Below, piece after piece: positions 43,295 to 52,735 of a stretch of 64,000 bases of DNA. The notes beneath the pieces are model-generated. The model worked only from the letters and a program-made list of their open reading frames with translations, did no database searches and had not been told where the DNA came from. Position 1 is the stretch's first letter. Each line of letters begins with the position of its first letter. Source of the stretch: Alistipes shahii WAL 8301 (GTDB taxonomy: Bacteria; Bacteroidota; Bacteroidia; Bacteroidales; Rikenellaceae); contig NZ_CP102253.1 in assembly GCF_025145845.1 (NCBI RefSeq), positions 1,860,001 to 1,924,000 on the forward strand. The letters are read 5' to 3'. The position numbers and the translations under genes were made by a program.

Positions 43295-45679
43295 TTATCG
43301 TTTGATGATATGGCTGTTGAGTTTGCGGCCGCGGCACTCGACCGTGCAGCTGTAAGTCCCGGGAGAAAGCCCGGATACGTCGATGCGCCCCGTGTTACCG
43401 TTGTCGCCGGCACGGACCGAAACCTGCGTAGCGAGCACCTGCTGCCCCGCCGCATTGTGGAGCCGGATGGGAAAATCGCCCTCGGCGTCCGGAATGCGTA
43501 CGTTGAGTACATCACGGCATGGGTTGGGGAAAAGCTCCATCGCAACGCCCGTACCGTCGACGATCACCTGGAATTCCGAAGTCGCCGCGGCGCCGTCGAG
43601 GTCTCTTGCCGTTACGGTCAGCGTCGTGCGGCCCGCAGCGCAGGGCCGTACGAGCAGTTCCGAATCCTGTACGCGGCACTCCACGACCTTTTCCGCGGAA
43701 GGCGAAACAAAGTAGGAGAGCCGATCGCCCGGAGCATCGGCATCGGTAAAATAAAGTTGAAGATCGATGCTCCTGCCCGCTTTGTCGTCACTTTGCAGAA
43801 AGAGGTTCGGAATGGGAACGGTTGCCTCGGGCGGGGTATTTTCCCCGGTCCGGACGGAGATGACGGCCGGGCGGGACGGAACGCCCGACGGACTTCGGCC
43901 GACGATTGCCAAGCAATAGATTTGCCGCGGCTCCAGCCCCTCGATCCGACAGGCGAAGGTCTCACCGAGACCCGCATCGGAAGCAAAAGTGTGTCTGACG
44001 GCCGTAGCAGGAATGTCGTCGACCGTAGCGGCCGAAAATGTCCGGGTGTCGATGTAAACGTCGAATGATGAGACCGGACGCTCCAGATAGCATCGCGGAA
44101 CACGCCACGACAGTTCCGCATGGGTGCGGTATCCCGAAACCGCAATCGTACGTTCGTCGACCGGATCCGGCCGGGTATCATAGAAAAGAACGTATTCGGC
44201 ATCGACCAGTCCGTTACCGAGCATTCCGGCATACTCGGGATTGATCGTTTCCGTAAACTGCTTTCGGCCCGAACCCACGAGCATTTCCCGCAATTTCTCG
44301 CTGGTGAACCCCGGTCCTTGCACGCCGAATGCGGCGACAGCCAAGGCCGCAATGCCCGAAACCTGTGGCGCGGCCATCGAGGTTCCTGCGGAGTAACCGT
44401 AACCGCCGTTCGTCGTGGTGCTGAAAACGCGGAATCGTTCGTCGCCGGTAGCATGGCCGCCCAAAGCCGCGAGGTCGATCCACGGACCGTAGTTGGACCC
44501 GGCGACCTTACGACCGTCGATGCCCAGCGACGCTACGGCCACCACTTTCTCGTAGGCTCCCGGGAACACCGGGTCGGAAATGCCGTCGTTGCCCGCGGCA
44601 AAAATGACGATGCCGCCTTTCATGGGACCTGTCTGATTGCCGTTCTCATCGCACCCGGCATACTCGATAAAATAGTCGATGGCCGCTTTACCCGACTGCG
44701 ACAAGTCCGGAAGACCGGGGACATAAGTCCAGCTGTTCTGGCTGATGACGGCCCCATGGTCGGCCGTCCAGACCATGATCTCCTCGATCGTCGCGGCATC
44801 GCGTCCCGGCTCGTCGAAAATCTGGCAACTCATCAGCCGCACACCGCTTCCGGGCGTTCCGTCGCCCCCCGCGATGCCGCAGACGCCGATGCCGTTGTTG
44901 TTGACGGCGCCGATCGTACCTGCGACATGCGTGCCGTGGCTGCTGGGGGTGATCTCCGTATTATGGCGGCAGAAGTTGTAGCCGCAGGCGCCCTGTCCGT
45001 CGCGCCAGATATTCGCTGCCAGATCGGGATGCGTATAGTCGATGCCGCCGTCCACCACGGCGACGACGACGTCTTTATGTCCGGTGCTGACGCTCCATGC
45101 CGGAAAAATGTTGAGGTCGGCCACGGCCGTCGATCCGACCGCAGCGCCCACCCGGTGGTAAATCCACTGATTGACCAGCAGCGGATCATCGAATCCGGGG
45201 ATTGCGACATTGTCCGAACCTGAGGTGCGGCTGAAATCGGCTTGCGAGACCGTCGCCCCGGCGGGAACCATACGCGGAACAGGTTCGATGCACTCGACTT
45301 CATCCACCCGGCCGAAGCGTTCCATGGCCTCGGCGACAGAAATCGCCCCGGAGAAATGAACGTCGTACCACAGATGAAGTCCGGCCCTGCGGCGGCGTTC
45401 GCGGAAACGGTCGCCATCGGAAAAGACACGCTGTACGGCAGTTGCCCCGGCACGGGTGGCGGCGGCATCGAATGCAGCGATTCCCGAGCCGGAACCGCTG
45501 CGGGTAAAGGCACGGGTGTCGAGTTCGGCTGCCGTTTCGCGCAGCTTAATACGGAATACGCCGGGTATGTAAAACTCCTGCATCGGGGTTTGTCCGACGC
45601 CGGGAGCCGGGCCGGATTCCGGGTCTCTGGTACAGGCCGTCAGCAGGAGGAGCGTCAGAAAGAAAGAGAAGTGTTTCAT
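43295..45679 (-). CDS. S8 subtilisin-like protease with T9SS sorting domain
   Basis: From ATG 45679 the 794-residue protein has a lipobox-type signal (LLLLTACTRDP) and a prodomain-like region. The S8 catalytic domain has Asp in VVDGGIDYTHPD, His in SSHGTHVAGTIG and Ser in GYSAGTSMAAPQVSG; the oxyanion Asn is in FAAGNDG. A fibronectin-III-like and a cadherin-like domain follow. The C-terminus is a type-A T9SS sorting domain (MELFPNPCRDVLNVRIPD ... GLSPGTYSCTVECRG). The triad is intact. The presence of both a lipobox and a T9SS tail is unusual. It sits in the SusCD operon next to a metallopeptidase, so it probably cleaves extracellular protein for uptake. Confidence 0.9.
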   Translation of the reverse strand: MKHFSFFLTLLLLTACTRDPESGPAPGVGQTPMQEFYIPGVFRIKLRETAAELDTRAFTRSGSGSGIAAFDAAATRAGATAVQRVFSDGDRFRERRRRAGLHLWYDVHFSGAISVAEAMERFGRVDEVECIEPVPRMVPAGATVSQADFSRTSGSDNVAIPGFDDPLLVNQWIYHRVGAAVGSTAVADLNIFPAWSVSTGHKDVVVAVVDGGIDYTHPDLAANIWRDGQGACGYNFCRHNTEITPSSHGTHVAGTIGAVNNNGIGVCGIAGGDGTPGSGVRLMSCQIFDEPGRDAATIEEIMVWTADHGAVISQNSWTYVPGLPDLSQSGKAAIDYFIEYAGCDENGNQTGPMKGGIVIFAAGNDGISDPVFPGAYEKVVAVASLGIDGRKVAGSNYGPWIDLAALGGHATGDERFRVFSTTTNGGYGYSAGTSMAAPQVSGIAALAVAAFGVQGPGFTSEKLREMLVGSGRKQFTETINPEYAGMLGNGLVDAEYVLFYDTRPDPVDERTIAVSGYRTHAELSWRVPRCYLERPVSSFDVYIDTRTFSAATVDDIPATAVRHTFASDAGLGETFACRIEGLEPRQIYCLAIVGRSPSGVPSRPAVISVRTGENTPPEATVPIPNLFLQSDDKAGRSIDLQLYFTDADAPGDRLSYFVSPSAEKVVECRVQDSELLVRPCAAGRTTLTVTARDLDGAAATSEFQVIVDGTGVAMELFPNPCRDVLNVRIPDAEGDFPIRLHNAAGQQVLATQVSVRAGDNGNTGRIDVSGLSPGTYSCTVECRGRKLNSHIIKR

Positions 45680-45746
45680 CGGTTTTAAAGGAAAAAGGTC
45701 CGGAGCCGGCAGACGGCATCCGGACCGAATAAACATTTCTTAAGGA

Positions 45747-46712
45747 TCACGGAACCAATTTGATGTCGAGAAACGAGTCGGTGCAAACGTAACAATCCGA
45801 TGCCGAGGTAGGTCCCAATTGCCATTTGAAGGTTTGCACCGTCTGGTTCGGAAGTCCGAACAATTCACCCCGAAACGTGTAGGGGGCATAAAACTGCATG
45901 ATGCCGTCTGGCAGGTAGATGACGCTGACGGGATCATTGGCTTCGACCGTTTCGTAGACCGGTTTCCCATGTTCGTCCACCTTCGGCCGTCCATAATCGT
46001 CGAAGGCTTGTTGGCGATAACTGTAGCGGAACGACCAAACTTTGCTGGCGGCATATTGCCGGAAATTGGTCGTCAGCGTCGCGTTGGGCCGCGTGAGTGT
46101 CCCGATTTGTTCGCCATTGGCCATTACCTTGAATTCGGTCTCGGTGATCGCCAATTGGCTGCTGCGGATGGTTTCGAGGTAACTCTCCGGCGTGTATTGT
46201 CCCGAAAGCGGCGTCATGCGAATCCGGTTGCCGGTTTTAATGCCCCGCAGAATGATTTCATCGAAAGCCGGAGAGAGCGACATGAACGTGAATTCGTAAT
46301 CTCCTTTCCATCCTTGGTAGCCGGCGCCGTTGTCTCCGGGAAACGAGAAGAAATGCAGGTAATCGTTATGGGTCGCAAATTTCAGCATGGGACCGGTCGA
46401 GAATTCGACCCGATATTCCGATTCCGTCCGCAGCGGGTCGGCTTCGACGAAAGTGCTCCCCTCGAACCAGGCCTTAACCATACGGTCATCCTGGAATTCG
46501 ACGATATAAATCCAACCGCCATAACCGAGATTCTCGTCAGGGAAATACTCCATCACCCATGTCTTCCCGGCCTGCAATGCGAATTTGTAGCGTTCAAGCG
46601 TCTGCTCGATCCGGGTCGAGGTCGACTCGCTGAAGTTATTTTCCGAATCGTCGCATGCAACGGCTGAGAATAACAGCCCAGCCAGCAGTAATATATTGAT
46701 TCTCTTTTTCAT
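45747..46712 (-). CDS. DUF4302 lipoprotein
   Basis: The 321-residue protein has a lipobox (LLFSAVACDDSENN) and DUF4302 features: IEQTLERYKFALQAGKTWVM near the N-terminus, EYFPDENLGYGGWIYIVEF, and beta-rich sequence to the end. The family is of unknown function. It often accompanies SusCD pairs and the adjacent zinc-metallopeptidase lipoprotein in Bacteroidetes. It lies 9 bases after the metallopeptidase stop. A role as an accessory surface protein of the same uptake system is inferred. Confidence 0.85.
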   Translation of the reverse strand: MKKRINILLLAGLLFSAVACDDSENNFSESTSTRIEQTLERYKFALQAGKTWVMEYFPDENLGYGGWIYIVEFQDDRMVKAWFEGSTFVEADPLRTESEYRVEFSTGPMLKFATHNDYLHFFSFPGDNGAGYQGWKGDYEFTFMSLSPAFDEIILRGIKTGNRIRMTPLSGQYTPESYLETIRSSQLAITETEFKVMANGEQIGTLTRPNATLTTNFRQYAASKVWSFRYSYRQQAFDDYGRPKVDEHGKPVYETVEANDPVSVIYLPDGIMQFYAPYTFRGELFGLPNQTVQTFKWQLGPTSASDCYVCTDSFLDIKLVP

Positions 46713-46721
46713 ACATTCAGT

Positions 46722-47606
46722 TTAATCTTCAAGATTTGTCCAGTCGATGTCTCCGAGTTCGGAAAGACGGCGCAGGTAGATGTCGCTCCACTTCGCAACG
46801 TCCACGCCAAAATCGTCGCGGAGCCATGCGATGAGAATCGAGCGCTTCTTCTCGATTTTGGCGCGGCCGTCCGCGCTTTCGATCGAGGAGAGCATTGCCT
46901 CCCACTCCTCCTCGCTCATGCTGATCAGGCGTCCGCCCGTTTCGGCGATGTCCTCTGCGGGACTCGAACGTGCATACTTCGAAACGAAGCCCAGCTCCAT
47001 GTAGTCATTACCGCTTTGGGCATACTTGTCACCCACATAATCGCTTTGCGTAATGGTATCGTAGTCGCTCGGTACGGGATATGTACCATCGAGGATATGC
47101 ATGAACTCATGAAGCATCGTTCCGGCGATTCGTTCGCTGTCCTTTTCCCGGTCGAAAAATTTTACGCCGAGAACATTGATTTGAAGGCCATTTTCAGCCG
47201 ATGCCAGCACGGTGTTTCCGGTGCTGCTGATCTCAAAACTGCCCACCAAATAGAGTACCCGCGGGAAATAACTCTTTGCGAAGAGCAATGGATCTTTCTG
47301 ATCGGACATCAGTTCCGCCATGGCGTCAAGCGTCGAGTATTTGATCAGTTTGGCCACCTCGATCGATTTGTCCACGGGCGGCGGCGAGACCCAGTAGTTG
47401 AAGTGGGTTTCGCGGTCAGGCATGCGGTATTCGAAACGAATGTTGTAAGGTTCCGTATAGTGCCGGTCGAGCCAGAAATCGAACTCGGTCTTTTCCTCGG
47501 CGGGATCGACAAAGATGCTTTTGCCGTCCGGTTCGTCCTTGTCGCATGAGGTCGTTGCGCCTGCGACAAGCAGAAGCAAGAACAGGGATATGATTGTCGG
47601 TTGCAT
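46722..47606 (-). CDS. Zinc metallopeptidase lipoprotein (peptidase Mx1-like)
   Basis: The 294-residue protein has a lipobox (LVAGATTSCDKDEP) and the zinc motif HEFMHILDG (HExxH) in TMLHEFMHILDGTYPVPSDY. Further conserved segments are MELGFVSKYARSSPAEDIAE, with the acidic third-ligand region, and a helical C-terminus. The family occurs beside SusCD and DUF4302 genes. It probably trims peptides at the surface or in the periplasm. It begins 28 bases after the SusD stop, so it is in the operon. The exact specificity is unknown. Confidence 0.87.
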   Translation of the reverse strand: MQPTIISLFLLLLVAGATTSCDKDEPDGKSIFVDPAEEKTEFDFWLDRHYTEPYNIRFEYRMPDRETHFNYWVSPPPVDKSIEVAKLIKYSTLDAMAELMSDQKDPLLFAKSYFPRVLYLVGSFEISSTGNTVLASAENGLQINVLGVKFFDREKDSERIAGTMLHEFMHILDGTYPVPSDYDTITQSDYVGDKYAQSGNDYMELGFVSKYARSSPAEDIAETGGRLISMSEEEWEAMLSSIESADGRAKIEKKRSILIAWLRDDFGVDVAKWSDIYLRRLSELGDIDWTNLED

Positions 47607-47634
47607 AATTCAATATAAATATTTGGCGAATTGG

Positions 47635-49314
47635 TTATTGGCAGAACGGATGGTCAGGACGATTCTCATTGCGGGGATTCGCCTCCAATCCGGCTGTGAT
47701 AACCTCTTGAGGCAGTTGGAGCGCACGTCGAAGATCTTTCTCGCCGAGCGTGGCCGCAACAGTGAATCCGGTTGTATTGTCATCGTTGTAGGCCGAGTCG
47801 TCGAAACGATCAATCACGATGCCGTAGCGTTTGATGTCCCCCCAACGCAGTCCGTCGGCGATGGTCTCAATGCGGCGGCAAAAGAGCGTGGTCTGAATAA
47901 GGTGCTCCTGTTCACCAGCCTCGACTGTAAAGCCGTGGGGATGGAGCGGCTTGCGCGATGTCGGCTCCAAAGCGGTGTATTCGGCGATGTATCGATCCGA
48001 TGACGGATCACCGTAGACCTCGGCGATGCGTTCGCGGGTCAGAGATTCGATGCCGTTCTGTCCGACCAGATAGAAAGAGCCGATCCAGGCATTGAGGTCG
48101 GCAACTGCCTTGTCGTACTCCTTGAGATGGACATAGGCCTCTGCACGGCTCAACACCGTTTCATTGGTTGTGAACGCCACCATCGTCGAACGACCGATTC
48201 CTACGCCGGTTACCGGGTCGGTTACCTCCCACTGGTTGGGCCATTTGGGCATGTAGATCTTGTTGACATCGTTGTCCTGCCAAATGAAAGGAGGATGCTG
48301 GTAGACCTTTTCGATGCAGTTGTCCTTCCACCGGTCCCACGGACCGCCCATCGGCCGCTTCGCGCGGTAGGTCTCCCTCTTGGCGACGCGGTAGTTGTGA
48401 GTGAAGCGCGCGCCGGAGTTGCTCCAGGCGTTAAAAAGCGATCCGTTACCGGTCACCATGGGAATCATCAGCAGGTTGAACGAGTGTCCGACGCTGATGT
48501 AGTCGAGGGTACGGACCGAGCCGTCCCAGGCCAGCTGCTTGACTGCCGCCCAGTCGCGCATGACGGTCGAAGGGGCACTGCCGAGGACCTCGGAGGCGTA
48601 TTCGACCACCTTTTCCCACTTCAGATAATAGAGGTTGAAGCGCGTGGCAAAGGCATAGGCGGCGCTGCGGTTGAAGTGGTACTTCGGAACCGCATAGTTG
48701 GCATCGCTGACCAGAGGAAGCGCCTCCTCGATATCCCGGTCGATTTTCTCATATACCTCCTTGAGATTGTCCCGGTGATAAACCGGATTGAGCGTCGTTT
48801 CGGGAGCTTCCATGTAAGGGACTCCCAGGTATTCGCCACTTTTTTCAGGATGATAAGGGAGACAATAGAGCATCGTGAGGCAAAAATGCGAATAGGCCCG
48901 GCAAAGCAGGGCCTCGGCTTTGGCCGGAAGCAATTCTTTGGGCGTACCCTGTTTTTCGATCGCTTCCAGAGCGGTGTTGGCTGCGGCAATCGCGGAGTAG
49001 TAGGCCTGCCAGGTATTTTTGTTGCTATCGTTCTCGGCCTCGTTCATGTCCATCCAGTAGCTGTTGTGCTCCAGCAGCAGGCTGGTGTTAGGATTGTTCG
49101 CTCCCATGTCGTCGCAGTTGTCCGATGCAATTTCGCACATGCGGGTGAAACTGCGTGAAGGATAGGCCGACACGAGCAGCCGGTTGATTTTGTCCGGCGT
49201 ATCGAGCTCAGTACGGTTGTCGGGCAGTTCGTCGAGGAAATCGTTGCAGGCAGCGAGTGTGAGCGAACCGGCGCCGAGAAGCATTATGCGTGATATCAGT
49301 TGTTTGATTTTCAT
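47635..49314 (-). CDS. SusD/RagB surface lipoprotein
   Basis: The 559-residue protein has a lipobox (GAGSLTLAACNDFLDELP) and SusD landmarks: TWQAYYSAIAAANTALEAI, AEALLCRAYSHFCLTMLYC, NETVLSRAEAYVHLKEYD and CRRIETIADGLRWGDIKRYG. It is the surface lid of the adjacent SusC channel. It resembles the RagB/NanU-type branch that accompanies DUF4302 and metallopeptidase genes. It lies 12 bases after SusC. With two proteases downstream, peptides are the most likely ligand. Confidence 0.93.
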   Translation of the reverse strand: MKIKQLISRIMLLGAGSLTLAACNDFLDELPDNRTELDTPDKINRLLVSAYPSRSFTRMCEIASDNCDDMGANNPNTSLLLEHNSYWMDMNEAENDSNKNTWQAYYSAIAAANTALEAIEKQGTPKELLPAKAEALLCRAYSHFCLTMLYCLPYHPEKSGEYLGVPYMEAPETTLNPVYHRDNLKEVYEKIDRDIEEALPLVSDANYAVPKYHFNRSAAYAFATRFNLYYLKWEKVVEYASEVLGSAPSTVMRDWAAVKQLAWDGSVRTLDYISVGHSFNLLMIPMVTGNGSLFNAWSNSGARFTHNYRVAKRETYRAKRPMGGPWDRWKDNCIEKVYQHPPFIWQDNDVNKIYMPKWPNQWEVTDPVTGVGIGRSTMVAFTTNETVLSRAEAYVHLKEYDKAVADLNAWIGSFYLVGQNGIESLTRERIAEVYGDPSSDRYIAEYTALEPTSRKPLHPHGFTVEAGEQEHLIQTTLFCRRIETIADGLRWGDIKRYGIVIDRFDDSAYNDDNTTGFTVAATLGEKDLRRALQLPQEVITAGLEANPRNENRPDHPFCQ

Positions 49315-49326
49315 GGCGGAGCGGGT

Positions 49327-52300
49327 TTAGAAGCTGACACGAAGCGTCAGCGTGAATTGTTTGGGCATCGGTACTGCAACACCTCCCGTATTGAAAAACT
49401 CGGGATCCTGGCCTTGCAGCTTTTTGTCCGAATAGATCAAAAACGGGTTGGTTGCCTGGAATTTGAGCGACAATCCGCTCATGCGCAATTTCGAAGAGAC
49501 CGATTGCGGAAAATCGTACGAGAGTGAGATCTCTTTCATGCGGATGAAATCGCCTTTGGCGACCCGTACATCAGAGTAATTGTAGGCGCTGTACGCGACG
49601 TAGAGATTGGAAATATCGTTATTCTGTCGCGTGCTGGCGATAACCGGGACATTGGTCCGTCGTTCGTCGCCGGGATTGAGGTAGCGATTGGCGAATTCCC
49701 GAGGCATGGCCGTCAGATCGGAATAACCGTTCGAGAAAATCGGATCGAGACGGACGACGTTTCCAAAGGAGTAGGTCATGAAGAGGTTGAGCGTGAATCC
49801 CTTCCACTTAAAGATATTACCCAGGCTGCCCGTGATGGTAGGATCGACAGGACCTTCATAGACGAGGTTGCTCATATTCACAGTCTCCTGGAACTGGATG
49901 TTCGTTGAGGTAATGCTGCCGTCAGCAGCGAGGAACGTCGGGATGCCCATCTCGTTAAGTCCCTTGAATTTCAGGGAAAAGAGCGAACCGCGCGGCGTAC
50001 CCTCCATCGAGTAACCTGTGCCGGTGATATAATCGATCATGCGCGTCATGGTTTTGAGTTTGGTTACCTCGTTGTCCATCCAGGCAAAGATGAAATTGGT
50101 CTGCCATTTGAAGTTTTTACGTTCGATATTGCGGGTGAAAAGCGAAAGTTCCACACCCTGCGATTTCATCTCCGCGACATTACCCTGCTTATCCACGGCA
50201 CCGCCCAAACCCATTGTTACAACGTTGCCGATCAGGTCGAAATTATTGCGTCGGTAGGCGTCCATCGAGAGAGTGATGCGGTCGTCGAGGAATCCCATGT
50301 CGAGGCCGACATTTAACTCATGCTTTTTTTCATAGGTCAGTTCCGAATTCTCAGGAGCTGAAATACTCAATGCAGGTTCCCGGATTTCAGTCGCACCACG
50401 CCACGGGTTCAGCGGATAGATCGTAGCCGTGGAGTTATTGACCCATGTGGGGCCCCGGTCGGCAGTGAGGCTGTAAGAGAGTCGCAGCGCAAGGCTGGAG
50501 AAGGCCGGACGCAACGATTCGAAGAATGACTCCTGGTCGATGCTCCACTTGCCGGCGATATTCCAGGTCGGCAACCAGCGCGCCTTACGCGATCGGCCCA
50601 ACCGGTTGGAACCCTCGTAACGGAGCGTACCGTTGATCGTATAGCGGTAGTCGTAGGAATAGGAGAATGTGCCGGCGAAGGCGGCGTTGCGTTCCCGTGT
50701 ATTGGACAGGCTGTAATACTGGGTGTTTTCCTCCAGTTGTTTCTTAAACAGATCCAGGATGTAGAACGGCGTTTCGCCCATGTCGTATTGCAGGCCCCAG
50801 CCCTGGAACGAGGTGGCGCGGCGGTCGATGGCATTGACTTCCACAATGCCGAACAGATTCAGAATGTGCTTGTCGTTGAACGTGTCGTTGTAGCTGATCG
50901 AAGCCCGGAAATCGCGGCTCTTGGCGCGGAAGTCGCTCCGTTTGTAGATACCACCCTGGGGAAGGATCGAGTATTTGTCACGGTTCGGCTCATCGGGATT
51001 GTCGTAAAGGTAGGGATTGTTGCTCTGAATGATTGAGGTGGCCATCGAACGGTAGGCCTGCGCCTGGTTCGAACTGTCCTCGATGTGATGCTCGGTGCTC
51101 GAAGCCTGATATTTGATTGCCCCAAGGGCCGAAACTTCGACTTTCGGAGTAATCTTCCATTTGAGTTCAGCCTGGAATTTTACGTCGCTCACGTTCAAGT
51201 CCATATAGTTCTTGGACAACTCGTCCTTGATGTTGAACGGAGTGTAATTGCGTGTGTAGAATTCATCAGGGTCGAGCGTGCGCGACGAACGCAATGCATA
51301 GGAGTAGGGGTTGATGTCGAAATCGCGTTTGACGGTTCCGAACACAGGGTCTACCTCCGACGAGAGCGATCCCGGTGCACGCTGTTCGCGGTACGAAGCG
51401 TTGCCGATGAGGTTCAGCGTCAGCTTGTCCTTGAGAATGTGCTGCGTGGTATTGACCAGAAGCGTGTAGCGGTTCACCTTGCTTTGGATGCTCCATCCCG
51501 GATCGACCATCGCACCGACGGAAGCGTAATACGAGCCTTTTTCACTGCCCGAGGAGATGCTGGCCGAGTGGCTGTGCTGAATGCTGTTGCGGAAGAGTTC
51601 CTTGAACCAGTCGGTATTGCGGAACTCCGCCTGTCGCAGGTAGGCGTTGCGCCCTTCGGGGGTGTTCAGCACGGCGAACTGCCCTGTGGCAGGGTCGTAG
51701 GTGTTGATCAGTTGCGACAACTTGCCGTAGACGCCGCTTTCCGAGCGGTAAACGGTATTGGCATAGTTGAGCCATCCCTTGTCGTACATCTCCTGGTAGA
51801 CGGCCATCTGCTCTTGCGAATTCATGATGTTGAAGTTCGAGTAGCTGGGAACCATACGCATCGTGAATTCGCCGGTGTAACTGACTTTCGTAATACCGGG
51901 CGTGCCTTTCTTCGTGGTGATGACGATGACTCCGGCCATGGCGCGGGCGCCGTAGATCGAGGTTGCCGAACCATCCTTGAGAATCTGGAAACTCTCGATG
52001 TCATCGGCGTTAAGTCCGGCGATGGCCGAACTGATGAGCGTCGTGGCGTCGCCCGACGACAAGGAATTGGCGTCGACGTTGATCACATCCTCCATGATCA
52101 CACCGTCCACCACCCACAACGGCTTGGAGTCTCCGAAGATCGACGTAGCGCCGCGAATGCGGATTTTCGGGGCGGCGCCGAAAGTTCCGGAAACGTTTTG
52201 CACGGACACGCCGGCAGAACGGCCTTCAAGACCGCGGCTGATTTCACTGATGCCGTCCAGTTTGACATCCGAGGCCAATAGTTGGTCCGTGGCTCCGGTG

Positions 52301-52647
52301 AAGATACGCTTGTCCATCTTTTGCATACCGGTCACTACGACCGATGCGATTTCTTGTGCGCTCGCTTTGAGTATGAAATCCATGCGGTCGGCATCGACCT
52401 TCTTCTCGACCGGATCGTATCCCAGAAAGGAGACACGCAGTACGGCTCCGGAGGGGACATTTTTGAGTGTATAAAGCCCGTCGATCGCTGCCGTGGCGGC
52501 ATTGTTCGTGCCGACGACCTGGACGACGGCGCCCGTCAGCGGCGTACCGTCCTCTTCGGATACCGTGCCTGTTACCACGCGGTTCTGTGCCGAAGCCCGG
52601 CACACCACTGCCATGGCGAGCAGAATGAGTATGGTCAGTTTTTTCAT
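49327..52647 (-). CDS. SusC/RagA TonB-dependent transporter
   Basis: The 1106-residue protein has a signal peptide (about 1-21), a carboxypeptidase-regulatory-like domain (about 25-105: VVTGTVSEEDGTPLTGAVVQ), a TonB-box-like IASVVVTGMQKMDKR segment, the plug (PLWVVDGVIMEDVIN, SIYGARAMAGVIVITT) and a beta barrel ending in QFTLTLRVSF. Unlike the SusC at 9310 it has no STN domain, which fits control by the hybrid two-component regulator instead of a sigma/FecR pair. It imports ligands with the SusD partner downstream. Confidence 0.95.
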   Translation of the reverse strand: MKKLTILILLAMAVVCRASAQNRVVTGTVSEEDGTPLTGAVVQVVGTNNAATAAIDGLYTLKNVPSGAVLRVSFLGYDPVEKKVDADRMDFILKASAQEIASVVVTGMQKMDKRIFTGATDQLLASDVKLDGISEISRGLEGRSAGVSVQNVSGTFGAAPKIRIRGATSIFGDSKPLWVVDGVIMEDVINVDANSLSSGDATTLISSAIAGLNADDIESFQILKDGSATSIYGARAMAGVIVITTKKGTPGITKVSYTGEFTMRMVPSYSNFNIMNSQEQMAVYQEMYDKGWLNYANTVYRSESGVYGKLSQLINTYDPATGQFAVLNTPEGRNAYLRQAEFRNTDWFKELFRNSIQHSHSASISSGSEKGSYYASVGAMVDPGWSIQSKVNRYTLLVNTTQHILKDKLTLNLIGNASYREQRAPGSLSSEVDPVFGTVKRDFDINPYSYALRSSRTLDPDEFYTRNYTPFNIKDELSKNYMDLNVSDVKFQAELKWKITPKVEVSALGAIKYQASSTEHHIEDSSNQAQAYRSMATSIIQSNNPYLYDNPDEPNRDKYSILPQGGIYKRSDFRAKSRDFRASISYNDTFNDKHILNLFGIVEVNAIDRRATSFQGWGLQYDMGETPFYILDLFKKQLEENTQYYSLSNTRERNAAFAGTFSYSYDYRYTINGTLRYEGSNRLGRSRKARWLPTWNIAGKWSIDQESFFESLRPAFSSLALRLSYSLTADRGPTWVNNSTATIYPLNPWRGATEIREPALSISAPENSELTYEKKHELNVGLDMGFLDDRITLSMDAYRRNNFDLIGNVVTMGLGGAVDKQGNVAEMKSQGVELSLFTRNIERKNFKWQTNFIFAWMDNEVTKLKTMTRMIDYITGTGYSMEGTPRGSLFSLKFKGLNEMGIPTFLAADGSITSTNIQFQETVNMSNLVYEGPVDPTITGSLGNIFKWKGFTLNLFMTYSFGNVVRLDPIFSNGYSDLTAMPREFANRYLNPGDERRTNVPVIASTRQNNDISNLYVAYSAYNYSDVRVAKGDFIRMKEISLSYDFPQSVSSKLRMSGLSLKFQATNPFLIYSDKKLQGQDPEFFNTGGVAVPMPKQFTLTLRVSF

Positions 52648-52686
52648 TGGTCAGTCATTGAAATTCTTGGTTCCGGGGCGCAGGCA

Positions 52687-52714
52687 GGGCCGCGGTCGGC
52701 AAAAGTCGCGGCCC
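52687..52714. repeat. G+C-rich hairpin between the BACON and SusC genes
   Basis: An 8-bp perfect stem (GGGCCGCG with CGCGGCCC, loop of 12) lies in the 88-base gap upstream of susC. There is no T run. It may be an mRNA processing or stability element that lets SusC be expressed at a level different from the BACON gene. Confidence 0.45.
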
Positions 52715-52735
52715 GCCCGCTGCATTCGGAGTCGG

